Shown: one piece after another, positions 53,633 through 62,656 of the stretch
Position numbering within the stretch: the stretch's first letter is position 1
Layout of the letters: each line of letters begins with the position of its first letter
Source of the DNA: Tolypothrix tenuis PCC 7101
GTDB taxonomy: Bacteria; Cyanobacteriota; Cyanobacteriia; Cyanobacteriales; Nostocaceae
Reading direction: 5' to 3'
Length of the DNA stretch: 64,000 nt
NCBI RefSeq assembly: GCF_002368295.1
Contig: NZ_AP018248.1
Coordinates: 2,415,977-2,479,976, forward strand
Notes under the pieces: model-generated
What the model was told of the DNA's origin: nothing
Database searches by the model: none
What the model saw: only the letters and a program-made list of their open reading frames with translations
Position numbers and translations under genes: made by a program

Positions 53633-55060
53633 TTACCTTGCGAAAGCAGCTTTGGCAGCGACTTCTAATGCACCTATATCTATAATCGCACCACCTCTAC
53701 CATCTCCATCTTGCGGACGGTTTAAGCCTAGCTTATCAATAGTTGGTGCATTGACACCATTGAAAGTCTTGGTGCCAGTATCAATCGCCGAACTACCAGA
53801 TCTGAGGGTGAAATTAGCCTTGGTTGGATCGCTAAATAGTGGGTCTTTTCCCACCAGATTTTGTGTTAGCGAACCGTTAAATTTGGAGGAATTGTAAACA
53901 AGGTTATAGGCGTATTGAAAATTCTTAGATTTCGCAACGTTGTTTACTTCTCCGTCCTTGCGAGCATACATAATGTTGTTGAACACTTTCACTTGATCGG
54001 ACTCAATTACAGAAATTTCTCCATACTGTTGAGTATCAGGATATTGCCCATTTTGATAGGTTGTATTGTTGACCACATCAACATAGGCACTACTATATAC
54101 ATGGATACCAGCAGCACCGTTTCTATAAACAACGTTATTTGCAACCAGAGTTTTGCCTTGATAACGTTGATGCAGTGAATTCTGTTGAGTGTTTAGTGAA
54201 TCATCTATGATAATTCCATGTCCTTCAGTGACTTTTCCTGCATCTTTCCAAGGAATTAAGCTTTTATTGTCGTAAAGCGTATTACCTTGGATAATCATTT
54301 TATATTGGCTGGTATTGTTGTCAGAATTCCAGTTGTACATCATCCCCATAGGATTTGCGCCCCAAGGACTATACCAACAATTCTGAAAAACCACATTATT
54401 CTCGTATGTGAGATAGTCTGCTTTGATGGAACTAATTCCTGTCCCACCAAACTTAGAAACTCTGTTGTTCCGAATGATCACATGGTGGGAAAAGTCACGA
54501 ATTTCAATTCCATTACCTGCTGTCTGGGGATTGTTGTAATTGTATTTTTGCTGTTGTGCATACTGCAATGTGATATTGTCGTTGTTGCCCTCTAAGGTCA
54601 GACCCTCAATGGTGATGTAAGAAGACCCAAGCAATTTAATAGCAGTCCAATTGCGCGATTTGATGAAAGGGCTGTGTCCAGGATAGGCTTTGAAGGTAAT
54701 GCGTGCATTCGGCGTACCTTGTTTTTTATTAATCACCATAATTTCTTGGTTAGGGTTAGCTTGCGTATAAGTCCCATTCATGATGTAAACTGTATCGCCT
54801 GCTTTTACCAAGTCTGCTGCCTTTTGCAGCGTCCGAAATGCACTACTTTCCTTCAGTCCATTATTGTTATCGTTCCCAGTTCCAGAAACAAAGTAGGTAT
54901 TACCAGTATTACTGAGAGCGAGTTTTGTAGTTGAGTTATTTTGAGTATTTGTCAGTTTTGCTGTAGATAAATCTGCGTTATCAGCATATTCAGCTTGTAA
55001 CTTAGCAGCATTGCCAAGGTTAACAGGTTGAGTGATTGCAACCGGTTGATCCAAAAACAT
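53633..55060 (-). CDS. Right-handed parallel beta-helix protein
   Basis: 475 aa. The ATG at 55060 is preceded by TTAGGAG. A Ser/Thr/Asn-rich N-terminal ~50 residues lead into TYFVSGTGNDNNNGLKESSAF and FRTLQKAADLVKAGDTVYIMNGTY, the DUF1565-type entry strand of pectate-lyase-like beta-helices. Repeated coils follow (SYITIEGLTLEGNN, HVIIRNNRVSKFGGTGIS, KTLVANNVVYRNGAAGIHVYS, QVKVFNNIMYA) and the end is IDIGALEV. No signal peptide is recognisable, unusual for this mostly extracellular fold. A polysaccharide lyase/epimerase or a structural surface protein are both possible; no catalytic set is assigned. Confidence 0.8.
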   Translation of the reverse strand: MFLDQPVAITQPVNLGNAAKLQAEYADNADLSTAKLTNTQNNSTTKLALSNTGNTYFVSGTGNDNNNGLKESSAFRTLQKAADLVKAGDTVYIMNGTYTQANPNQEIMVINKKQGTPNARITFKAYPGHSPFIKSRNWTAIKLLGSSYITIEGLTLEGNNDNITLQYAQQQKYNYNNPQTAGNGIEIRDFSHHVIIRNNRVSKFGGTGISSIKADYLTYENNVVFQNCWYSPWGANPMGMMYNWNSDNNTSQYKMIIQGNTLYDNKSLIPWKDAGKVTEGHGIIIDDSLNTQQNSLHQRYQGKTLVANNVVYRNGAAGIHVYSSAYVDVVNNTTYQNGQYPDTQQYGEISVIESDQVKVFNNIMYARKDGEVNNVAKSKNFQYAYNLVYNSSKFNGSLTQNLVGKDPLFSDPTKANFTLRSGSSAIDTGTKTFNGVNAPTIDKLGLNRPQDGDGRGGAIIDIGALEVAAKAAFAR

Positions 55061-55785
55061 AATAATGCGACTCCTAAGGTGTTTGATGAATTGAGTAGCA
55101 CACTCCTGGCAATGAATAAACGGAAATCTACAAATTACCGTTTCACAAATATTTGCGATCGCATAGATGCCTATCTAATTCATTCAAAGGCTCTCAGCCC
55201 AAATTCTGAGCCTCGCCACATCTCCCACTGATGATGGTTTTTAAGTTAGCCAATTTTGCAACCAAATTCGCGTTTACTTAGGATGCGATTATCTAGGTGA
55301 AACCGCTGTTGTAAACCTGACCTAGAATACCATCTGTTTTTATACCATCCGATCAACCTATGCCACTTTTGAACCTGGCACAATTGTGGGGACTGGGTAA
55401 TGGATAATTGCTAATTGGGAAAAGGAGAACAAATTTCAAATACCTATAGATTCTTACAAATGATTGAGGACTGCCATATATATTGGGAAGGATGAGACAA
55501 TAGAGTTATGTGCAAAGAATATCTATTATTATTTTGCTGTTTGTAACCAAAATTAATAGCACGCTAGTAATTTCAATCTTGTTTAACAGCCCATAGCAAT
55601 AAATATAGTCAAAGACGTTTATAGAGAGTATATAAGTACTGCAAGGAATTATTAGAAAAATTTGGTACAAGCTCTATCGGTAAGCCTTTGCAGTCAACAA
55701 TATCGCCAATAGTAGATTGGGTCATCTTCTGTATATTGCACAGAATTTAACGATGCATCGCTTTCACCCTATGGAGGTGATAATT
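55061..55785. other. 725-bp intergenic region, nothing recognised
   Basis: Between the divergent beta-helix and phosphoribosyltransferase genes. AT-rich, with one HIP1 site and no supported ORF, repeat array or RNA gene. An in-frame extension of the next gene from 55717 is unlikely. Confidence 0.45.
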
Positions 55786-56454
55786 ATGTCTACAAAATTC
55801 CGTAACCGCTTAGAAGCTGGTCAGATGTTAGGTAAACAACTAACAGCCTATACTGGTTGCCCAAATTTGCTGGTTTTAGGCTTACCTCGTGGTGGTGTAC
55901 CAGTAGCGTATGAAGTAGCAAAGGCACTAGGTGCTCCATTAGACATCTGCTTAGTAAGAAAACTGGGTGTACCTGGGCACAAAGAATTGGCAATGGGTGC
56001 AATCACATCGGGAAGTATTCGGGTATTGAATTATGATGTTGTAAACTCTTTAGCCATCTCCACTGAGACGATTGAGCAAGTAACTGCTGATGAATTTCAA
56101 GAATTACAGCGTCGCGATCGCGCTTATCGAGGCGATCGCCCTCCAGTTAATGTCAAAAATTGCACAGTCATTGTTGTGGATGATGGTATTGCTACTGGCT
56201 CAACCATGCGTGCTGCTATTACTATATTGCAACGCCAACAACCCAAGCGCATGATTGTAGCAGTTCCAGTTGCACCACCTGAAACTTGTGAACAATTGCA
56301 GAAGATAGTCGATGAAGTAGTTTGTTTGAAAATACCAGAGCAAATGTGTGCAGTTGGTCTATGGTACGAAAACTTTTTACAAACTACCGATGAAGAAGTG
56401 CGCTATCTGCTTGCGAAGCACTCATCTGCTAGCAATTATTCTGTTTCACTTTGA
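55786..56454 (+). CDS. Phosphoribosyltransferase-domain protein
   Basis: 222 aa from the ATG at 55786, which has GGAGGTGA at ideal spacing; an upstream ATG at 55717 lacks this. Type I PRTase fold: NLLVLGLPRGGVPVAYEVAKALG, ICLVRKLGVPGHKELAMGA (flexible loop), and the PRPP-binding motif VIVVDDGIATGSTM with the acidic pair. This subfamily is often annotated as a putative phosphoribosyltransferase of unknown base. It is followed by a strong hairpin terminator. Its substrate cannot be inferred. Confidence 0.9.
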   Translation: MSTKFRNRLEAGQMLGKQLTAYTGCPNLLVLGLPRGGVPVAYEVAKALGAPLDICLVRKLGVPGHKELAMGAITSGSIRVLNYDVVNSLAISTETIEQVTADEFQELQRRDRAYRGDRPPVNVKNCTVIVVDDGIATGSTMRAAITILQRQQPKRMIVAVPVAPPETCEQLQKIVDEVVCLKIPEQMCAVGLWYENFLQTTDEEVRYLLAKHSSASNYSVSL

Positions 56455-56526
56455 GAAAGAGAATAATTCCGCCCTAATTCTAAAAATTATACCAATTATC
56501 AGAATGCTTGCAAGAAATAAATTATT

Positions 56527-56557
56527 GATAAGGGTACAAAAATGTTGTACCCTTATC
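56527..56557 (+). terminator. Hairpin terminator after the phosphoribosyltransferase gene
   Basis: 13-bp perfect stem GATAAGGGTACAA / TTGTACCCTTATC with a 5-nt loop, followed by ATTTCTCTCATTCTTTTTTC, 72 bp past the stop. Confidence 0.7.
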
Positions 56558-56915
56558 ATTTCTCTCATTCTTTTTTCAAGTTGGTATTATATTAATCAAA
56601 TAAAGAAAATTCTCTTGTTTATTGAGCAAACTCATGACGAATGAAAATCGATTGAGCTTTGGAGCAGCAGCATAATTACTCCTACAACCACGAAGGATAA
56701 ACTTATCCAAAATAAAACTAAATTCAGCCGCATTCTATTTTTATTCCTACAGTTGAATTATGTTGTTGTTACCGCTTCGTAGTTAGCAGCAGAAAAAACG
56801 CCGAGTTACGATTAAGTACACAACACTGTATTTATTGCAGATTAAACAATACAATTTCTCAATACCTCTGTCTAAAGACTCAATCGTTAACTAACAATCA
56901 TTTATGTTGCACGAT

Positions 56916-56940
56916 TAGGGTAGGTAGAATGCCTACCCTA
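56916..56940. other. Small hairpin in the 585-bp spacer before DUF2808
   Basis: TAGGGTAGG / CCTACCCTA with a 7-nt loop. It lies 100 bp downstream of the leftward DUF2808 gene's end, so it could terminate that transcript. The remainder of 56455-57039 shows no gene. Confidence 0.45.
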
Positions 56941-57039
56941 TAAGATTTTGATGCAATCTGAGATATGTAATCTCTAATTTTTAACCTATTTTGTTTTGTA
57001 GTTCCAGACACTCACCACCATGCAAAGAGAGTATCTAAT

Positions 57040-57540
57040 TTAGCTTTGATCGAGGAGATCTATTCTAGCTGTTCCAATTGGAATGTCTCCTTTTAAGCCA
57101 ACTCTTTGGCCAGTTACACCATAAAGCAGTGTTCTTACGCCTGAACTCCTGGTTCGTATACCTGTGAGATTTACCTCTACCACACCACCAGAAGTTACAG
57201 GTTGCTCAAAGGTGATTGCTATACGTTCTTTACTAATCTCTGTTTTGGCAGCAATTTGTTTACCTGATTGATCTGTAATCTCTATACTATTAAAACGTTC
57301 CATTTGGTCTGGTAGAGATATCATTAAATCTTGCAGCGACATACCAACTACGGCAACTTGGATAAAGTGAGCATTATTACGAACACCAGAACCAGTAATG
57401 TGGGGAACATTAATTTGATATGCTATTTGAGATTGTGCCTGTGTATTTAGTTGTTCATATTTAACAGGTGTAGCTATAGCGGCAGCAGATGTAGTGAGGA
57501 TGAGAGCAGATAAAGTACTACCAATTAATTTTTTCATCAT
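57040..57540 (-). CDS. DUF2808 family exported protein
   Basis: 166 aa from the ATG at 57540 (or the adjacent ATG at 57537), preceded by CGAGG; the TTG at 57558 lies upstream of that RBS. A signal peptide (KKLIGSTLSALILTTSAAAIA) leads to the DUF2808 domain: HITGSGVRNNAHFIQVAVVG-like strand, ITFEQPVTSGGVVEVNLTGI and a C-terminal GIPIGTARIDL-like end. This family is restricted largely to cyanobacteria, is exported, and has no known function. It stands alone. Confidence 0.85.
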   Translation of the reverse strand: MMKKLIGSTLSALILTTSAAAIATPVKYEQLNTQAQSQIAYQINVPHITGSGVRNNAHFIQVAVVGMSLQDLMISLPDQMERFNSIEITDQSGKQIAAKTEISKERIAITFEQPVTSGGVVEVNLTGIRTRSSGVRTLLYGVTGQRVGLKGDIPIGTARIDLLDQS

Positions 57541-57723
57541 AATAACCTCGTTCTTCAATTACCAAGAGCTTGATGTCAATCAAGAGCCTGTAATTAATAG
57601 ATTGAGTTATTAATCTGAGATCAAGCTGACTGAAAAATTAGAGTCTGCTGAGTTTTTGATAATATTTGCCTCTGTTCTCGTTGGGAACACTCCAGTTCGG
57701 GATCTGTGACGAGGTTTAACTAA

Positions 57724-58971
57724 TCAGGCTGACAAGAGATTACTCGCTGGCTTTTGAGTTCGCGACAAAGCATCTCGATAAACCTGCTCAAATAATTCTC
57801 TTTGGGCATGGCTACCCCCTATTTGAGACAATTTTGGTAGTACAGGTTGAAGTTGATTGACTGCCTCTGAGTAATTACCTTTAGCGTGGGCAATCATCCC
57901 TCTAGCGCAAGGAATGGCAATTTCCGACCATTGTCGCCGCAGAAATGGGTTAATCTTCAGGGTATGTTGCTGCAAACTCTCCCACATCTGCTTTAACCAG
58001 TCATGACGTTCTGCTCTCGCTAATGCATAGATATAGTGCAAATCTTGAAAGGGTAAAGCGTGTTCATGCAGGCGAGGTAGTAAGTAAGCGCTTAACTGCT
58101 GCCAGCGCTGTTCTACATCAAACCCTTGCAACTCTAGTCTTAACAATAAAGCGATCGCACCTACCTGATCTTTAGGCGAGGATTTCTGTGCGCGTCCCCA
58201 AACATGGCTATCGTAAAGTGCTAAGACTTTCGCGGCGTTACCTTGCTCTAAATAGTAAAGCGCTATATGCCACCAATTATGGGTATAAAGCATAGAGTTG
58301 CAGTTTTCCCAAGTATCAGCCAGGCTTTCCATCCAAGCAATTCCCTCGTCAATTCGTCCTTGAGTTTCCATCACATGAGCCACAGCATGATGCGCCCAAG
58401 GATCGTGACGATTCATAGAGGTTGCTATTCGCCCCATTGCTTCTGCTTCTGGCAAACGATGGCATTGTTCTAAACCAAATGCCACCATACCGTATAGATA
58501 ATGATTGTCGCGATTTGCTGGTAATACCTTTTGCGCGATCGCCAGCAATCTCTGTTGATCGCCCAAGTAAAAGTAGTGATATTGCCCTTGCTGTACAGAA
58601 ATTAAGTCACGGGGATATTTTTCGGTAAGCGCTTCATGGATAGCGATCGCCCGCTCAATTTTCGCTTCCGCCCAAGCTGCGATCGCCTGCACATACAACT
58701 GCTCTCTATCGGTGATTTTTGTAAGTTGCTGTTGCGCTACTTGCAGGTGCGGCTTGGCTTGCTTCCAAGCTTGAGCATTTTCCTGAGAAAGATAATAAGC
58801 AGCTGCATAAGCACGAATAATTGCACAGTTGGGATCAGCTGCAATCCCTTGGTGAATTACCGCTTCCGCCTCTTTGCCATAACTGAGGGCTTGATCGATA
58901 AAGCTGTTAATAGCTGCGATCGCGGCTTTTGAGTCTGTTGTAACTTCAAGTCCTTGAGCGTCTTCTAGCAT
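57724..58971 (-). CDS. TPR-type protein resembling TTC38
   Basis: 415 aa made of helical repeats. Signatures such as NRHDPWAHHAVAHVMETQGRIDEGI and LYTHNWWHIALYYLEQGN are characteristic of the TTC38-like family found in bacteria and animals. There is no signal peptide or membrane segment, so it is cytoplasmic. Function in bacteria is unknown; TPR scaffolds usually mediate protein contacts. The gene is leftward and monocistronic as far as can be seen. Confidence 0.85.
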   Translation of the reverse strand: MLEDAQGLEVTTDSKAAIAAINSFIDQALSYGKEAEAVIHQGIAADPNCAIIRAYAAAYYLSQENAQAWKQAKPHLQVAQQQLTKITDREQLYVQAIAAWAEAKIERAIAIHEALTEKYPRDLISVQQGQYHYFYLGDQQRLLAIAQKVLPANRDNHYLYGMVAFGLEQCHRLPEAEAMGRIATSMNRHDPWAHHAVAHVMETQGRIDEGIAWMESLADTWENCNSMLYTHNWWHIALYYLEQGNAAKVLALYDSHVWGRAQKSSPKDQVGAIALLLRLELQGFDVEQRWQQLSAYLLPRLHEHALPFQDLHYIYALARAERHDWLKQMWESLQQHTLKINPFLRRQWSEIAIPCARGMIAHAKGNYSEAVNQLQPVLPKLSQIGGSHAQRELFEQVYRDALSRTQKPASNLLSA

Positions 58972-59765
58972 AGTTCTTTCCTGGGATGGCGATCGGCAGT
59001 CACGTTAAAACGCTGGTAACCCTTCAATTGGTTGGGTAACCATAAAGTACATTAAATCGGTCGGAATAGTGTATTTATGTTCCTGAGTATGTCACAGTAA
59101 CAATGAAAATGGCAAGACAAATTTCCCCGTTGCATAACTTCAGACTGATCAGGTAGGAGAAGCCGTGCTTTGGGTGGGTTCCCCGATTTGTACCCCTGCG
59201 GAGAAGCAATCTACGTGTAGCGTATCCGAAGGATGGCTTCCCGCAGGATGGGGGATAAGGGGAAATTACCAACACCCAACACCAATTCCGAAAACATAAT
59301 TAAAAGATTTTCTAATTGTTATCTAGAATACCGACTCTAATAAAGACAGGTGATATTCTTTAGTTGTGTGTGAGGAGCAAGTTAAAACAAAAAGCGCCTA
59401 GGGTGGAAACACGGCAACACTCCTGGGCGTTTTTTGCTTATTTTAGAGTCAAATTTTTTGTAGATTGGGAGACATTTACAATGTCTCATTTTTTTCCTTC
59501 AGCCTGTCCAGTCTACGCACTTTAAAATTTTATACAACATATTCAACAGGTTTAGCAGGTGCGATCGCAAATTCTTGTATTTTTTTTTGCAGCACCACAG
59601 CTTTAGTCAGCTCATCGGTATTGAAATTAGATGATGAGCGTAGAAACTTGCCAATCTCACAAGATTGTGGTTTTTAGCTAATATGTAAATTAAATAACCC
59701 AGAGCTTATACCCATTCAAAATCGCTGTAAAAGATTTTATTCATTCATTATCAGGGGTAAAAATA
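58972..59765. other. 794-bp intergenic region with a terminator-like hairpin and repeat fragment
   Basis: Contains a dispersed-repeat fragment (GCGGAGAAGCAATCTACGTG through CCGAAGGATGGCTTCCCGC, about 59198-59247), a GTGTGAGGAG motif at 59368-59377 and a strong plus-strand hairpin with T-run at 59389-59436. The ORF at 59465-59677 has no recognisable feature. Confidence 0.5.
59389..59436 (+). terminator. Strong orphan terminator hairpin, possible end of a small RNA
   Basis: CGCCTAGG pairs with CCTGGGCG (one G-U) and GTG with CAC above a one-base bulge, flanked by an A-run and a six-T run. No protein gene reads into it from the left, so it may end an unannotated small transcript. Confidence 0.55.
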
Positions 59766-60560
59766 ATGGAAACCTTTAATGAGTACCATTTAAACTCAGC
59801 AGAATTTCCCTTCCTAGAAACTTTACAAGATAACTGGCTAGTAATTAGAGATGAGTTTAAACATTTTATTAATAACGCATCTCCTGAAGAAATAAAATTT
59901 ACTTATGAGGTGCTAGGCCCTAAAAGTAAAACTATTAAAACAAAGGGCAATTCCAAATATAGTGCTTTTGGTATATTGTTCCAAGGTCTTTTTATAGAAG
60001 AATATATCAAACTACATCACATAAAATATCCCGATTATGGGACAAATGATGCATCAGCTAAAGCGTTGGAAATCAGAGAGAAATACTTTCCTAACTTGGC
60101 TAAGGTAATAGAAAAAGTTAACTTTAGCAATGAGGATATTATTAGAAACGCTTATTTTGGTACATTTCATCCAGGTTTGGATATCAAGCTGCACGTAAAC
60201 TATAACCCGCACATGAATCGGGGCTATTTAGGTTTGATAGTTCCCGAGGGAGATGTGGCGATGAAAATCTGCCATGAGCAGCTTTATTGGCATGAAGGTG
60301 AGTTTTTGATTTTAGATCATAGTTATCCACATTGTCCGCATAATTATACTAATTATGACCGGACTGTTTTGGTTGTCGACTTTTTTAAACCGGATAAACC
60401 GAGAGCAGAAGTTATCCAATTTGAACAAGAGCAAATTGCCCAAAGAATGCAAGATAATCCTTACAGCTTAGGTGTTTTTGGTAAAAGCGATAAAGCAAAA
60501 GAAGAAGATTTTATCAAGTACGGTTTAGCTCATCAATTAGAGTGGGATAAAGCATTGTAG
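59766..60560 (+). CDS. Aspartyl/asparaginyl beta-hydroxylase-like (AspH domain) protein
   Basis: 264 aa. The C-terminal half matches the AspH double-stranded beta-helix: GTFHPGLDIKLHVNYNPHMN, RGYLGLIVPEGDVAMKICHE, YWHEGEFLILDHSYPHCPHN and the 2-oxoglutarate-binding Arg in YDRTVLVVDFFKP. The second iron His (SYPHCPHN) is present, but the first, normally in an R-x-H-L-G-L motif, aligns with Tyr (RGYLGL). So the protein may bind iron differently or be inactive. No signal peptide. The N-terminal ~110 residues are unique to the subfamily. A reductase and a SnoaL-like gene follow on the same strand, beyond a repeat-filled 237-bp spacer. Confidence 0.82.
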   Translation: METFNEYHLNSAEFPFLETLQDNWLVIRDEFKHFINNASPEEIKFTYEVLGPKSKTIKTKGNSKYSAFGILFQGLFIEEYIKLHHIKYPDYGTNDASAKALEIREKYFPNLAKVIEKVNFSNEDIIRNAYFGTFHPGLDIKLHVNYNPHMNRGYLGLIVPEGDVAMKICHEQLYWHEGEFLILDHSYPHCPHNYTNYDRTVLVVDFFKPDKPRAEVIQFEQEQIAQRMQDNPYSLGVFGKSDKAKEEDFIKYGLAHQLEWDKAL

Positions 60561-60633
60561 GGGAGATGAGGCAAGGGGGCAGGGAGCAGGGAGCAGGAGA
60601 GAAATAATTAATGATAAACTCCAAACACTCAAC

Positions 60634-60765
60634 ACCAATTACCAATTACCAATTACCAATTACCAATTACCAATTACCAATTACCCATTACCCATTACCC
60701 ATTACCAATTACCCATTACCCATTACCAATTACCCATTACCCATTACCAATTACCCATTACCAAT
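60634..60765. repeat. STRR: ACCAATT/ACCCATT heptamers
   Basis: Roughly eighteen tandem 7-bp units mixing ACCAATT and ACCCATT, the longest STRR in the window, between the AspH-like and reductase genes. A G-rich STRR (GGGGGCAGGGAGCAGG) directly follows the AspH-like stop codon. Confidence 0.92.
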
Positions 60766-60797
60766 GCCCCATGCTTAATGACCAATACCAATCATAA

Positions 60798-61805
60798 ATG
60801 AATATAAAAACCTACAGGAAATTAATCGCAAAACAACTGAATCAAGACTTTAAATCTGCTGTTGAAATTGTGGAAATACCGATTCCTATTCCGGCTGCCA
60901 ATCAACTATTAATTGAGAACAAATTCGCTGGTGTTAATGGTGGTTTTGACACCTTACTTTGTCGGGGAGAGGTTCCCTATTTTCACTTAACTCCGCCCTT
61001 TGATTTGGGTGTAGAAGCAGTAGGAACAGTTGTGGCTGTAGGTGAAAATGTACAAGATTTTCAAGTCGGTGATGCGGCAATAAGTACAGCGCGAGGTGGT
61101 GGTTATCGAGAATATCAGGTTATTGATGCTAATTTAGCGGTGAAAGTGCGGGAAGCAACTCCAGAGGTTTTAACGCTCATGCCTACAGGTGTATCAGCTT
61201 TGGTGGCGTTGGAACAAGTGGGAGAGATGAAAAGTAATGAGGTGGTTTTGGTAACTGCGGCGGCTGGTGGTACAGGCCATATTGCGGTGCAATTAGCCAA
61301 GCTAGCAGGTAATCATGTGATTGGTACTTGTAGTTCTGAGGCGAAGGCAAAGTTACTCCAAGAATTAGGATGCGATCGCATTATCAACTATCGTACAGAA
61401 AACCTCGACCAAGTCCTCAAGCAAGAATATCCCAATGGCATTAATTTAATTTTTGACTGTGTAGGCAAACAAGTGTTTGATACTTGCGTTGACAACTTAG
61501 CAGTACGGGGACGGTTGGTGGTAGTGGGTTTTATCTCGGAATACGCCAAGAATATAGAACAAATTACCCAACCCCGCATTTATCACCAGCTATTTTGGAA
61601 AGCTGCTTCTGTGCGCGGCTTTTTAATGCCACATTACCGTGAGTATATGCCAGAGGCGCGCGATCGCCTTTTAAATCTCTTCTACACTAATAAAATCAGA
61701 GTTAACGTTGACCCTACCCAATTTAAAGGTATAGAGTCTATTCCTGATGCGGTTGAATATCTGCTCAGTGGTCATAACTGTGGCAAAGTAGTTGTCAAGT
61801 TTTAA
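60798..61805 (+). CDS. Medium-chain NADPH-dependent reductase (quinone oxidoreductase / PTGR3-like)
   Basis: 335 aa, MDR superfamily without catalytic-zinc cysteines. N-terminal GroES-like domain (FDLGVEAVGTVVAVGENVQDFQVGD) followed by a Rossmann domain: VTAAAGGTGHIAVQLAKLAG, CSSEAKAKLLQELGCDRIINY and IFDCVGKQVFDTCVDNLAVRGRLVVVGF. The C-terminal part ASVRGFLMPHYREYMPEARDRL resembles ZADH2/PTGR3, which reduces enone double bonds using NADPH. It probably reduces an alpha,beta-unsaturated carbonyl. The SnoaL-like gene starts 21 bp after its stop, so the two form an operon. Confidence 0.9.
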   Translation: MNIKTYRKLIAKQLNQDFKSAVEIVEIPIPIPAANQLLIENKFAGVNGGFDTLLCRGEVPYFHLTPPFDLGVEAVGTVVAVGENVQDFQVGDAAISTARGGGYREYQVIDANLAVKVREATPEVLTLMPTGVSALVALEQVGEMKSNEVVLVTAAAGGTGHIAVQLAKLAGNHVIGTCSSEAKAKLLQELGCDRIINYRTENLDQVLKQEYPNGINLIFDCVGKQVFDTCVDNLAVRGRLVVVGFISEYAKNIEQITQPRIYHQLFWKAASVRGFLMPHYREYMPEARDRLLNLFYTNKIRVNVDPTQFKGIESIPDAVEYLLSGHNCGKVVVKF

Positions 61806-61826
61806 TATTCTTCAATTGCAAAAACA

Positions 61827-62225
61827 ATGACACAAAATGCAGAAAATACTTTAAAAATAGCTCAACAAGCATTTGAGAAATTTACCCACGCCTTAGCCAC
61901 AGGCGAATGGCAAGAATTTCTAGATATGCTGACAGAAGATTTTAACTTTTGGTTTCCAGTTGGTAAATTCCACGGTTTGAATGAGGGAAAAGCACGGGCT
62001 AAAGAATTTTTTGAATATGTGAGTGCGTCTTTTCATCCTGGTATCACGCTAACTTCACTAGACCGAGTTACCAGTAATGAAACAACTGTGGTGTTTGAAT
62101 TTCGAGATGAAGGGCTATTATTCGGAGAACCTTATAAAAATCGTATAGCAGTTTCTTTTGATGTGCGTGGCGACAAAATTTGCGCCTACCGAGAATATTT
62201 TGGTAGCGATGGTAAATCTTATTAG
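61827..62225 (+). CDS. SnoaL/NTF2-like protein
   Basis: 132-aa single-domain NTF2-like cone fold: helix (AQQAFEKFTHALATGEWQEFLDML), TEDFNFWFPVGKFHG, ARAKEFFEYVSASF, RVTSNETTVVFEFRDEG and RIAVSFDVRGDKICAYREYF. Such proteins serve as isomerases, cyclases or binding partners in small-molecule metabolism. Co-transcribed with the preceding reductase. The stop codon TAG is the first triplet of a MITE inverted repeat (62223), so the original 3' end may have been trimmed or extended by the insertion. Confidence 0.85.
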   Translation: MTQNAENTLKIAQQAFEKFTHALATGEWQEFLDMLTEDFNFWFPVGKFHGLNEGKARAKEFFEYVSASFHPGITLTSLDRVTSNETTVVFEFRDEGLLFGEPYKNRIAVSFDVRGDKICAYREYFGSDGKSY

Positions 62226-62355
62226 GACTTACGCAAGTGTCATATTTTTTTCGTGTAGGTTTGTCCAGGGTCAAATGTCAAGAGTCCAAAAAACCTCAAT
62301 TTTTGACTCTTGACTCTTAAGCCAGAGGAACACTGTGCAAGTTGCGTAAGTCCTA
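62223..62355. mobile_element. MITE with TAGGACTTACGCAA inverted ends
   Basis: TAGGACTTACGCAA at 62223-62236 and TTGCGTAAGTCCTA at 62342-62355 are exact inverted copies enclosing 105 bp with an internal AGAGTC...GACTCT hairpin. No ORF. GGACTTACGCA ends are common in cyanobacterial MITEs. Confidence 0.75.
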
Positions 62356-62656
62356 CCTATTAAAGAAAATACAGTTCAGTTAAGAAAATTAATTGATCAT
62401 AAAACCAAAAAACTAGTACCGCAAGGCGGAATTCAAAATTCAAAATTCAAAATTAAGACAGAGTAATAATTTTGGAGGGGGTTTGGGGGACGCAACCGTC
62501 ACCCAATCGGGGGTTTGGGGGAGAATCCCCCAATTCTTCTGGCTTCTTGAATAACTGATAAATCAATCCCTAATGAGCTTAACTGAACTGTATTCTTACT
62601 TTTGACTTTTGTACAGACGCGATTAATAGCTTCTCTTTGACTTTTGACTTGTTCAG
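62356..62656. other. Repeat-rich 301-bp spacer
   Basis: Contains CGCAAGGCGGAATTCAAAATT-type sequence (about 62421-62450), related to 10355-10371 and 63145-63165, a duplicated GGGGTTTGGGGGA motif near 62480-62522, and a decayed copy of the GACGCGATTAAT palindrome (62613-62635). No gene. Confidence 0.5.

Noticed and set aside
59465..59677. 70-aa ORF after the orphan terminator
   Set aside because: Low-complexity Ser/Phe composition, no RBS and no recognisable fold.
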